Positions 29,271 to 37,297 of a stretch of 64,000 nt of DNA are shown here, piece by piece. Position 1 is the stretch's first letter, and every line of letters starts with the position of its first letter. Made by a program: the position numbers and the translations under genes. The stretch comes from Silicimonas algicola (lineage in GTDB: Bacteria; Pseudomonadota; Alphaproteobacteria; Rhodobacterales; Rhodobacteraceae). Location of the stretch: assembly GCF_003148765.1 (NCBI RefSeq), contig NZ_QGGV01000003.1, forward strand, positions 1 through 64,000. The letters are read 5' to 3'. The notes beneath the pieces were generated by a model, which made no database searches, was not told where the DNA came from, and saw only the letters and a program-made list of their open reading frames with translations.

Positions 29271-31787
29271 GTGACCCGGTTCTTCTTCTCTTTTCTAGGC
29301 GCGATATTCTCGCTCGTGACGCTCGGCCTTCTGATGGTCGCGCTGGTCGGCGGGGCCGTGTTCTATGTCTACGGCCGCGATCTGCCGGACGTGGCGCCCC
29401 TGGCGAACTACCAGCCGCCTACGCTGACACGCATCTATTCGCCCGAGGGGCGGATCATCGACGAATACGCAGCGCAGCGCCGGATCTACATTCCCTACGA
29501 CGAGATCCCGGACACGGTGAAGAACGCCTTCATCTCGGCCGAGGACAAGCGGTTCTGGACCCACGGCGGTTTCGATATCCAGGGGATTGCGGCGGCCCTC
29601 TACGAGGCCGCGCAGACCCGCGGCGAGTCCGTCCGCGGCGCCTCGACCATCCCGCAGCAGGTGGCGAAGATCATCTACTTCGGCAGCGAGCGGGCCATCG
29701 AGCGCAAGATCAAGGAGGCGATCCAGGCGTCGCGCATGGTCAAGGAGATCGGGCGCGAGAAGATCCTCGAGATCTATCTCAACGAAATCTTCCTCGGCCA
29801 GAACGCCTACGGTGTCGCGGCCGCCGCTCAAACCTACTTCAACAAGTCCCTGACCCAGCTCAACGCGCAAGAGGCGGCATACCTCGCGGCGTTGCCGAAG
29901 GCGCCCTCGACCTATCACCCGGTCACCGCCGAAGAGCGCGCCGTCGCGCGCCGGAATTTCGTGCTGACCGAGATGTACGAGAACGGCTACATCGACGAGC
30001 CGACCTACGAGGAAGCCCGCGTGGCGCCGCTTCTGACCGTGCAGGCCGGAGACCGCGAGGCTTTCGCGGCGAAGCTGCCGGCGCGGGACTATTTCACCGA
30101 GGAGATCAGCCGCCAGCTCACGCGCGATTTCGGACAGGAAGGCTTCAAGGCCGCCGGCCTGACGATCCGGGCGACGATCGACCCCGAGATGCAGAAGATC
30201 GCTGCCGCAGCGCTGCAGGAGGCGCTCGAGGAATACGACCGCGCGCAGGGCGAATGGCACGGCACCGTGGCGACGCTGGAGCCCGAGCAGCTGACCGACG
30301 CCAAGACCTGGCGTGCGGCGCTGGAAGAGATCCCGAAGCTCGCCCGCGACGTCGAAAGCTGGTTTCCCGCCGTGGTGCTTGAGGTCGGCGAAAGCGCGGC
30401 CCGGATCGGGGTCGAGGCTTGGGCCGACGGCGCCGACGGCCACTGGATCACGCCGGACGACGTGAAGTGGATCCGCAAGGCCCGCGTGGCAGGCGATGTT
30501 CTGAACGTCGGCGACGTGATCCACGTCCGCCACGATGGCGGCAGCCCCGACGACCCGGTCTTCTCGCTGCGGCAGGTGCCGGGCGTGCAGGGCGGCTTCA
30601 TGGCGATGGACGTCAACACCGGCCGCGTCATCGCGATGCAGGGCGGCTTTTCCTACCAGGTGTCGAACTTCAACCGTGCGACGCAGGCGCTGCGCCAACC
30701 GGGCTCGTCGTTCAAGCCCTTCGTCTATGCGGCGGCCCTGGATTCGGGCTTCACGCCCGCGACGATCATCGTCGACGCGCCGATCGAGGTCGACGTGGGC
30801 GGCGGGCGGGTGTGGCGTCCGAGGAACGCCTCGAACCGCTTCTACGGGCCGACGCCCCTGCGCACCGGGATCGAGCGGTCGCGGAACCTGATGACGGTCC
30901 GTCTGGCCGAAGAGGTGGGAATGCCGACCGTCGCGGGCTATGCCGAACGCTTCGGCGTGTACGACCGGATGGACCCGTTCCTCGCCAACTCTCTGGGAAG
31001 CCAGGAGACGACGCTGTTCCGCATGGTCTCGGCCTACGCCATGTTCGCCAACGGCGGCGAGCGGGTCGAGCCCACGCTCGTCGACCGGGTGCAGGACAGG
31101 TGGGGCACCACGATCTATCGCCACGATCAGCGTACCTGCGAGGAATGCGGAGTCGAGGATCTGGCGGCCGGAAAAACCCCGCGCATCATCACCAACGGCA
31201 AGCGCGTGATGAACCCGATCACGGCCTACCAGCTCACCTCGATGATGCGGGGCGTCGTCGAGCGTGGAACGGCGGCGGGGCAGGTCAACCTGGGTGTTCC
31301 CACGGCCGGCAAGACCGGCACCACCAACGACGCCCGCGACGTCTGGTTCGTCGGCTTCACCTCGACCATCGCGGCGGGGTGCTATATCGGTTACGACCAG
31401 CCCCGGGCTCTTGGACGCGGCGCGTCGGGAGGCGAGTTCTGTGCGCCGGTCTTCCAGAACTTCATGAAGAAGGCCGTCGAGAAGTACGGCGGCGGCCGCT
31501 TCGAGATTCCGCCCGGCGGGCACTTCATCAACATCGACCGCTACAACGGTGCGCGGCTTCCCGACAATGCGAGCGGCGAGAACGTGGTGGCGGAGTACTT
31601 CCGCGAGGGCGAGGAGCCGGTCTTCGGCATCGCCTTCGACGGCGGTTTCGCCATGGGGGCAAACCTGCCGCTCTACACCGAGGAAGTCTCGCGCGCGACG
31701 CGCCAGGTCGAGACCTCGGACGGCGACGTGGTCAACATCCCCAGCCAAGCGACTGCCGGCGAGATTTCGTCGGGCGGGCTGTACTAG
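29271..31787 (+). CDS. mrcA: Penicillin-binding protein 1A (bifunctional class A PBP)
   Basis: 838 residues, GTG start. One N-terminal membrane anchor (residues about 8-33), then a GT51 glycosyltransferase domain (about 55-230: catalytic Glu in SAEDKRFWTHGG, GASTIPQQVAKI, LNEIFLGQNAYG), a PBP1A OB-like insert (about 325-430), and a transpeptidase domain with SxxK (PGSSFKPFVY), SxN (ERSRNLM) and KTG (AGKTGTTND). Polymerises and crosslinks peptidoglycan at the inner membrane. Follows the amidase gene on the same strand. Confidence 0.97.
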   Translation: MTRFFFSFLGAIFSLVTLGLLMVALVGGAVFYVYGRDLPDVAPLANYQPPTLTRIYSPEGRIIDEYAAQRRIYIPYDEIPDTVKNAFISAEDKRFWTHGGFDIQGIAAALYEAAQTRGESVRGASTIPQQVAKIIYFGSERAIERKIKEAIQASRMVKEIGREKILEIYLNEIFLGQNAYGVAAAAQTYFNKSLTQLNAQEAAYLAALPKAPSTYHPVTAEERAVARRNFVLTEMYENGYIDEPTYEEARVAPLLTVQAGDREAFAAKLPARDYFTEEISRQLTRDFGQEGFKAAGLTIRATIDPEMQKIAAAALQEALEEYDRAQGEWHGTVATLEPEQLTDAKTWRAALEEIPKLARDVESWFPAVVLEVGESAARIGVEAWADGADGHWITPDDVKWIRKARVAGDVLNVGDVIHVRHDGGSPDDPVFSLRQVPGVQGGFMAMDVNTGRVIAMQGGFSYQVSNFNRATQALRQPGSSFKPFVYAAALDSGFTPATIIVDAPIEVDVGGGRVWRPRNASNRFYGPTPLRTGIERSRNLMTVRLAEEVGMPTVAGYAERFGVYDRMDPFLANSLGSQETTLFRMVSAYAMFANGGERVEPTLVDRVQDRWGTTIYRHDQRTCEECGVEDLAAGKTPRIITNGKRVMNPITAYQLTSMMRGVVERGTAAGQVNLGVPTAGKTGTTNDARDVWFVGFTSTIAAGCYIGYDQPRALGRGASGGEFCAPVFQNFMKKAVEKYGGGRFEIPPGGHFINIDRYNGARLPDNASGENVVAEYFREGEEPVFGIAFDGGFAMGANLPLYTEEVSRATRQVETSDGDVVNIPSQATAGEISSGGLY

Positions 31788-31824
31788 GACAGCGCCGCCA
31801 CGCCGATGAAACGGTCAGGAGGTC

Positions 31825-32949
31825 TCAGTCGTCCGACTGGGCCTCGCCTCGTTTCATCCCCGAAACACCGAGCGCGAGTGTGGCAGCCATGAAGCCGTCC
31901 AGATCGCCGTCCAGCACCCCTTGCGTGTCCGAGGTCTCGTGCCCGGTCCGCAGGTCCTTCACCATCTGGTAGGGCTGGAGGACATAGGACCGGATCTGGT
32001 TGCCCCAGCCCGCGTCGCCCTTGTTCTCGTGCGCCTCGGTGATGGCCGCGTTCCGGCGGTCCAGTTCCATCTGGTAGAGCCTCGACTTCAGCGCCTTCAT
32101 CGCGATGTCGCGGTTCTGGTGCTGCGACTTCTCGGACGAGGTCACCACGATCCCCGTCGGCAGGTGCGTGATCCGCACCGCCGAGTCGGTCGTGTTGACG
32201 TGCTGTCCACCGGCGCCAGACGAGCGGTAGGTGTCGATGCGGATGTCGTTGGCGGCGATGTCGATCTCGATGTTGTCGTCGACGACGGGATAGACCCAGA
32301 CACTGGCGAAGGAGGTTTCGCGCGTGCCCTTGCCGAAGGGCGAGATGCGGACGAGTCGATGCACGCCCGCCTCGGTCTTCAGCCAGCCATAGGCGTTCGG
32401 GCCCTTGATCTGGTAGGCGCAGGACTTGATGCCCGCCTCCGATCCGCCGATCTCGTCCTGAAGCTCGACCTTGAAGCCGCGCTTCTCGGCCCACCTGATG
32501 TACATCCGCTGAAGCATCTGCGCCCAGTCGCAGGCCTCGGTGCCACCTGCGCCCGCGTTGATCTCGAGGAAGGTGTCGTTTCCGTCCGCCTCGCCGTCAA
32601 GCAGCGCCTCGAGTTCGGCTTGGGCCGCGCGGTCGCGAAGCGCCTTCAGCGCTGCCTCGGCCTCGCTCACCACCTCGGCGTCGTCTTCCATCTCGCCCAG
32701 TTCGATCAGCTCGACGTTGTCGGACAGCTCTTGCGACATGGCCTTGTAGCGCGTCACGGCGTCGACCAGCATCTGCCGGTCCCGCATCAGGGTCTGCGCG
32801 CGCGCCGGGTCGTCCCATAGCTTGGGATCCTCGGTCATCGCGTTGAATTCTTCCAGACGATGCTCTGCCGTGTCCCAGTCCATCCGCTGCGCCAGCAGAT
32901 GAAGCGACTTCTGGATGGCGGCGACCGTGTTCTCGGCCTCGGCGCGCAT
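31825..32949 (-). CDS. prfB: Peptide chain release factor 2
   Basis: 374 residues from the ATG at 32949 with GGAGG upstream; a 14-codon extension is rejected. Reads UGA/UAA stop codons and releases the peptide. Codon-recognition tripeptide SPF in RISPFGKGTRE (RF2-specific) and the catalytic GGQ in SSGAGGQHVNTTDS. The coding frame is continuous, so the programmed +1 frameshift of the E. coli gene is absent. Divergent from the DUF2189 gene. Confidence 0.97.
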   Translation of the reverse strand: MRAEAENTVAAIQKSLHLLAQRMDWDTAEHRLEEFNAMTEDPKLWDDPARAQTLMRDRQMLVDAVTRYKAMSQELSDNVELIELGEMEDDAEVVSEAEAALKALRDRAAQAELEALLDGEADGNDTFLEINAGAGGTEACDWAQMLQRMYIRWAEKRGFKVELQDEIGGSEAGIKSCAYQIKGPNAYGWLKTEAGVHRLVRISPFGKGTRETSFASVWVYPVVDDNIEIDIAANDIRIDTYRSSGAGGQHVNTTDSAVRITHLPTGIVVTSSEKSQHQNRDIAMKALKSRLYQMELDRRNAAITEAHENKGDAGWGNQIRSYVLQPYQMVKDLRTGHETSDTQGVLDGDLDGFMAATLALGVSGMKRGEAQSDD

Positions 32950-33028
32950 GGGACCTCCGGGGGGTGAATGCCTGTCGGCGGGTGATACCAACGCGCGGGT
33001 GTGGCTTCAAGCACGAGGGGACGGGCGG

Positions 33029-33042
33029 GTGATCTGGATCAA
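33029..33042 (+). promoter_or_regulatory. FNR-like box upstream of the DUF2189 gene
   Basis: GTGAT-CTGG-ATCAA: 9 of 10 arm positions match TTGAT-N4-ATCAA. Its centre lies about 42 nt before the DUF2189 start codon, between the divergent prfB and DUF2189 genes. A standard class II activation site (-41.5) would put the transcript start at the start codon, so either the start is further in or geometry differs. Confidence 0.5.
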
Positions 33043-33077
33043 GGCGCGGTCGCTCCGCGCCGGACAGGACTGAGCGC

Positions 33078-33869
33078 ATGGAGGATACATCGCATCCGTT
33101 GGCGCTTCCGGCTTCGCCGATCCCCCAGATCGCGCGGGTGACCGTGCCGGAACTGGTTTCGGCACTGAAGGCCGGGATCTGGGACTTTCGCACCGCACCC
33201 CTTTTCGGGATTGCTTTCAGCACCTTCTATGTGGCCGCGGGACTGGCGCTCTGGTGGCTCGGGGCGGGGACCTTTCTCTGGACGCTCGCCTTCGCACTCG
33301 GTTTCCCGCTGGTCGCGCCCTTCGCCGCGGTCGGGCTCTACGAGGTCAGCCGCCGGATCGAGGCCGGAGAGCCGCTCGTCTGGGGCCCCGTGCTGTCGGT
33401 CGTCTGGCACGAAAGGACGCGGCAGCTTCCATGGGTCGGTGCGATCCTCGCCTTCACCTTCCTGTTCTGGAGCTTCTTCGCCCACATGACCTTCGCGCTC
33501 TTCATGGGCCTCGGCGCCATGCATCACGGCCCCCTGACGTTGGAGGCGTTCATGACGCCCGAGGGCCTGACCATGCTGGCGGTGCAGGGCCTCGTGGGCG
33601 CAGGCGTGGCCTTCCTGACCTTCGGCATGACCGCGGTGTCGCTGCCGCTTCTGGTCGACCGCGAGATCGACTTCGTGACGGCCATGATCGTCAGCCTGAA
33701 CACCGTTCGGCACAACCGCGTTGTCATGGGGCTTTGGGCGCTGACGATCGCGGCAGGGCTGCTCGTGGCGATGCTGCCGGCGTTCCTCGGGCTCTTCGTG
33801 GCGCTACCCGTCTTCGGTCATGCGACGTGGCATCTCTATCGTCGCGCGCTTTACACGCCCGCGCCCTGA
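33078..33869 (+). CDS. DUF2189 integral membrane protein
   Basis: 263 residues with about six hydrophobic segments (FSTFYVAAGLALWWLG, LWTLAFALGFPLVAPF, VGAILAFTFLFWSFFA, LTMLAVQGLVGAGVAFLTFG, MGLWALTIAAGLLVAM, FLGLFVALPVFGHATW). The pattern GLYEVSRRIEAGEP and the ending HATWHLYRRAL fit DUF2189, an inner-membrane family of unknown function that in Rhodobacteraceae is often found near respiratory genes. An FNR-like box upstream hints at expression when oxygen is low. AGGA ribosome site 9 nt before ATG. Confidence 0.88.
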   Translation: MEDTSHPLALPASPIPQIARVTVPELVSALKAGIWDFRTAPLFGIAFSTFYVAAGLALWWLGAGTFLWTLAFALGFPLVAPFAAVGLYEVSRRIEAGEPLVWGPVLSVVWHERTRQLPWVGAILAFTFLFWSFFAHMTFALFMGLGAMHHGPLTLEAFMTPEGLTMLAVQGLVGAGVAFLTFGMTAVSLPLLVDREIDFVTAMIVSLNTVRHNRVVMGLWALTIAAGLLVAMLPAFLGLFVALPVFGHATWHLYRRALYTPAP

Positions 33870-33875
33870 GACACG

Positions 33876-33903
33876 AAAAAGGCGCCGCGGGTGGCGGCGC
33901 CTT
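33876..33903 (-). terminator. Rho-independent terminator (bactofilin operon)
   Basis: A perfect 10-bp stem AAGGCGCCGC / GCGGCGCCTT with a 5-nt loop (33889-33893). On the minus strand it is followed by a T5 run, so it ends the bactofilin transcript; it also sits just after the convergent DUF2189 gene and may serve both directions. Confidence 0.85.
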
Positions 33904-33926
33904 CGAACATCCCCAGGGGACGAAGC

Positions 33927-34460
33927 TTACTTCACGCCGCCTGCCGGGGCGCTCGTGCCCACGCCCATGCCGGGCTTCGGCGCGATGCCGCCCTTCGAGT
34001 TCAGCGGGTCTTCCTGTCGCTGGACCGAACCCTCGAAATGGGCGCCGGATTCGATGGCGATGGTCTTGTGGATGATGTCACCCTCGACGCGGGCGGTCGA
34101 GGTGAGGCGAACCTTGAGGCCGCGCACCTTGCCGACCACGCGGCCGTTCACGACGACGTCGTCGGCGATGCACTCGCCCTTCACCGTGGCGCCTTCGCCG
34201 ACGGTCAGAAGATGCGCGCGGATGTCACCCTCGACGTTGCCCTCGATCTGGATGTCGCCGGTCGTCTTGATGTTGCCGGTGATCTGAAGGTCGGCCGAGA
34301 GGACCGATGCCGGCGGCTTGGCCTTCGGCGCGGAAGAGGACGAGGAGGGGCTGAAGTCCGAGCTGCTGTTCGACTGGTTCATGACGGGCGCCTTTTCTTC
34401 CTTTGCTGCCTCAGTTCCCTGCTTGGGGCCGGGTTCGTTGATTTTGCTCTTAGAAAACAT
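33927..34460 (-). CDS. Bactofilin (polymer-forming cytoskeletal protein)
   Basis: 177 residues. A disordered Ser-rich N-terminus (about 1-50) precedes the bactofilin beta-helix core (about 52-145: VLSADLQITGNIKTTGDIQ, VEGDIRAHLLTVGEGATVKG, VVVNGRVVGKVRG, ARVEGDIIHKTIAIESGAHF) and a short Gly/Pro-rich tail. Bactofilins self-assemble without nucleotide into membrane-bound filaments that position wall enzymes. Its ATG overlaps the end of the M23 peptidase gene by 11 nt, so the two are translationally coupled. Confidence 0.95.
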   Translation of the reverse strand: MFSKSKINEPGPKQGTEAAKEEKAPVMNQSNSSSDFSPSSSSSAPKAKPPASVLSADLQITGNIKTTGDIQIEGNVEGDIRAHLLTVGEGATVKGECIADDVVVNGRVVGKVRGLKVRLTSTARVEGDIIHKTIAIESGAHFEGSVQRQEDPLNSKGGIAPKPGMGVGTSAPAGGVK

Positions 34461-35760
34461 CTCTAGCTGCCTTGATGAATTTCATCGGGTTGAGGGCGTC
34501 ACCGCCGATCCGGATCTCGTAGTGGAGATGGGTTCCGGTCGACCGTCCGGTGTTCCCCATATCACCGATCAGGTCCCCGCGCGAGACTCTTTGCCCAACC
34601 TCGACCCGGATTTTGGAGAGGTGTCCATATCGTGTCTCGTATCCGAAATCATGCCGTATCTTGATGAGGTGGCCATATCCTGACGCCGTTCCGGCGTGCG
34701 TCACCACCCCATCGGCGGTGGCAAGGATCGGCGTCCCGGTGCCGCCGGCGAAATCATGCCCCTCGTGCATCCGGCCCCATCGCTTGCCGAAGCCGGATGT
34801 CGAGCGGTAGCTGCCCTTGATCGGGAACGAGAACGGCAGCTTCTCGGCGGCGATGCGATAGAGGTTCGCCTCGTCGAGACGTCCCAGCACCTCGTTGGCG
34901 CGGTCGGTCAGGGGGTCGGGCTCGGCGTCGCCGCTGGTCGAGAAGACGATCGGGGTCAGAGGGCCGCCCTGGCCCGAATAGCTGCGGCGGACCTGCTCTA
35001 GGATCGAATCGGTCGGAAGTCCCACGGCCGAGAACATCTCCTCGATCGGCGACAGCGACGTCGTCACCGCCTCCTCGATCTGGCTGAAGATGCGCTCGTT
35101 GCGCTCGGCCTCGAGTTTCTGGTCGAAGGCGACTTCCTGGAGCATCGTCTCGGCCTCGACGACCTTGTCGTTCATCTGGTCGCGCTCTCCCGCCAGATCG
35201 CCCAGGGCCGCCGTCATCACGTCCAGCGTCGTCTCGAGATCGCTCATCCGGGTGATGTCGGGTCTCTCGGCCGCGCTCTCGGCGATCTCGGCCAGAAGAA
35301 GTTCGGACTGTTTGCGGGCCTCGTCGCGTTCCTTCATCGTCTCGCGCAGCGTGCCGGCGATGACGTCGACGCCGGTTTCCAGTTCACGCCGGCGGTCTTC
35401 GGAGGCGAGGAGACGGGACTGCATCGCCGAGACCTCGGCCAGCGCCACCGCGAAGCGCCCCTGCGCGTCGGAAGCCTCGCGCGCTCTCGCGTCGCGTTCG
35501 TGGGAAAGCTCGTTCAGGCGCGCCTCGTACACGGCCTGGTCCCGCAGCGCCTGTTCGCGCAGGTCGCCCGCGCCGAGGCTGTGCATGATGAGGATGGCGG
35601 ACGAGACGATCGTCCAGCCAAGGAGCAGGGCGCTTCCGGCGATGCCGACGAACTGCGTCGCGGGCGAGAGGCGGACGAACCGGGTTTCGGTGTCCGACCT
35701 CAGGAAAAGCCTCTGCTCAGGAAATGTGCGCTCCAGCGCACCGCTCAGTCTGGATATCAT
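34450..35760 (-). CDS. M23 family metallopeptidase with coiled coil (bactofilin partner)
   Basis: 436 residues from the ATG at 35760; a 22-codon GTG extension exists, and neither start has a strong ribosome site. One membrane segment (QFVGIAGSALLLGWTIVSSA, about 35-58) puts the rest in the periplasm: a long coiled coil (about 70-230), then a LytM/M23 domain (about 325-430) with metal ligands HEGHDF, and THLHYE. It should cut peptide crosslinks in the wall. Similar coiled-coil M23 enzymes paired with bactofilin (LmdC-type) control local growth in budding alphaproteobacteria. Confidence 0.9.
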   Translation of the reverse strand: MISRLSGALERTFPEQRLFLRSDTETRFVRLSPATQFVGIAGSALLLGWTIVSSAILIMHSLGAGDLREQALRDQAVYEARLNELSHERDARAREASDAQGRFAVALAEVSAMQSRLLASEDRRRELETGVDVIAGTLRETMKERDEARKQSELLLAEIAESAAERPDITRMSDLETTLDVMTAALGDLAGERDQMNDKVVEAETMLQEVAFDQKLEAERNERIFSQIEEAVTTSLSPIEEMFSAVGLPTDSILEQVRRSYSGQGGPLTPIVFSTSGDAEPDPLTDRANEVLGRLDEANLYRIAAEKLPFSFPIKGSYRSTSGFGKRWGRMHEGHDFAGGTGTPILATADGVVTHAGTASGYGHLIKIRHDFGYETRYGHLSKIRVEVGQRVSRGDLIGDMGNTGRSTGTHLHYEIRIGGDALNPMKFIKAARDVF

Positions 35761-35921
35761 TGGCAGCGTCACAAGGTCCTGTCCCGTAACCTCGAATGAG
35801 GAGCCGGGCCCTGTCCGGCCCTTCACCCCGCGAAAGTCTTAAAGGCTGGGGGGGAGTCAGGCAACCGTGCCTTGCTCCCGCCGCGGAAATGCCGCGATTC
35901 AAGCGGAAAGCCGCCGAAAGA

Positions 35922-36734
35922 TCAGTTATTTCCGGCAAGTGGCCAGTAGAAGTCAGGCGGTATTCCGGCCTCGGCGCGCTTTTCCTCGTTGAAGGGCGGC
36001 TTCAGCGCTCCGTGGAAATAACGGCGGACAAGATCGTGGAACACGGGCTTCGGATCGAGGTCGCCGCGCCCGCAGAGAAAGTTGAACCACTTCGAGCCGT
36101 AGGCGACGTGGCCGACCTCTTCGGCATAGATCGTCTCGAGCGCGGCCACTGCACCGGCATCGCCGGACTTGCGGAAGATGCCGATCATCTGGGGCGTCAC
36201 GTCCAGACCGCGCGCCTCCAGCACCATCGGGACGACAGCGAGGCGTCCGATCAGATCGTCCGCCGTATCCTCGGCCGCCCGCCACATGCCGGCGTGGGCG
36301 GGCAGGGCGCCGTAGTGGCTGCCCTGCGCTTCGAGGCAATCGGCGACGAGTCCGAAGTGCTTTGATTCCTCGTCGGCCGCTCGGACCCAGTCGTCGTGAA
36401 AGCCGGCCGGCATGGGAACATGCCCGAACCGCGCGACGAGGTCCCAGTGCAGATCGACAGCGTTCAACTCGATGTGGGCGACCGCGTGCAAGAGCGCCGC
36501 GCGGCCCTCGGGGCTGCCCGGCTTGCGCTTCGGCACGTCGCGCGGGTCGAGAAGCTCGGGCCTGTCAGGTCTCGCGGGGCGGTCGGGCGGCGAGGCGGTG
36601 CCGACGGGGAGGGTCTCGCCTGCCTCACGCGCCGCGAACCAGCGGGCGGCCTGCGCCCGCGACAGGCGGCACTTCTCGCGCGCGTCCGCCGTCGTCAGGA
36701 CCTCGACCGCCATCTCCGTCAGCGTCTGTGTCAT
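35922..36734 (-). CDS. DUF455 ferritin-like protein
   Basis: 270 residues. Four-helix, ferritin-like pattern with possible di-metal ligands in HIELNAVDLHWD, ADEESKHFGLV, VLEARGLD and YAEEVGHVAYG, as in DUF455 proteins. Function unknown; oxidase or hydroxylase chemistry is plausible for the fold. The ATG at 36734 is 25 nt downstream of the bcp stop on the same strand, so the two genes are probably one operon. Confidence 0.88.
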   Translation of the reverse strand: MTQTLTEMAVEVLTTADAREKCRLSRAQAARWFAAREAGETLPVGTASPPDRPARPDRPELLDPRDVPKRKPGSPEGRAALLHAVAHIELNAVDLHWDLVARFGHVPMPAGFHDDWVRAADEESKHFGLVADCLEAQGSHYGALPAHAGMWRAAEDTADDLIGRLAVVPMVLEARGLDVTPQMIGIFRKSGDAGAVAALETIYAEEVGHVAYGSKWFNFLCGRGDLDPKPVFHDLVRRYFHGALKPPFNEEKRAEAGIPPDFYWPLAGNN

Positions 36735-36759
36735 GGCCGTCCTGTCCGGACCGAGCGGC

Positions 36760-37221
36760 TCACAGCGCCTTCACGGCGTTCAGAACCTCGTCCGCGTGGC
36801 CGTCCACTTTCACCTTGCGCCATTCGCGCGCGACCGTTCCGTCGCCCGTGACGAGAAACGTGGCGCGCTCGATACCCATGTAGCTCTTGCCGTACATCTG
36901 CTTCTCGCCCCAGACGCCGTACCGCTCGCAGACGTCGCTCTCGGCATCCGACGCCAGGATCACGCCCAGATCGTACTTGTCGCGGAACTTGTCGTGCTTC
37001 TGCACCGTGTCCTTGGAAATGCCGACGACAACGGCGCCGGCGGCCTCGAAATCCGCCGCGCGGGCGGTGAAGGCCTGCGCTTCCAAGGTGCAGCCGCGCG
37101 TGTCGTCCTTGGGGTAGAAATACAGCACGACCGCCTTCGGGCGCAGGTCGGAAAGGGTGATCTCGCCGCCTCCGTCGCGGGGGAGCGTGAAGTCGGGCGC
37201 GGTCTGTCCGTCGAGGCTCAT
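36760..37221 (-). CDS. bcp: Thiol peroxidase, Bcp/PrxQ family
   Basis: 153 residues, full length for Bcp. Reduces hydroperoxides with thioredoxin or glutaredoxin electrons. Peroxidatic Cys44 lies in YPKDDTRGCTLEAQ, matching Pro-x3-Thr-x2-Cys. The usual TPGCT is TRGCT here, and there is no Cys five residues later, so it is a 1-Cys type unless the Cys in SDVCERYGVW resolves it. Upstream of the DUF455 gene in the same direction; peroxide defence and a ferritin-like protein would fit together. Confidence 0.93.
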   Translation of the reverse strand: MSLDGQTAPDFTLPRDGGGEITLSDLRPKAVVLYFYPKDDTRGCTLEAQAFTARAADFEAAGAVVVGISKDTVQKHDKFRDKYDLGVILASDAESDVCERYGVWGEKQMYGKSYMGIERATFLVTGDGTVAREWRKVKVDGHADEVLNAVKAL

Positions 37222-37297
37222 GGGATGTCCCTGTGTCTTCTGCGATTACAGTTTGGTGTTTTAGTCCGCTTCGGCCCAGAATACACCCCGGACGCAA

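Noticed and set aside
29295-31748. Very long open frame (about 817 codons) antisense to the PBP1A gene; similar long antisense frames lie over treS (9716-12550), the YhdP-like gene (37457-39781) and the MFS region (41704-43995).
   Set aside because: They are shadows produced by high GC and biased third positions; translations are Arg/His/Gly-rich with no domains, while the sense proteins have clear motifs.
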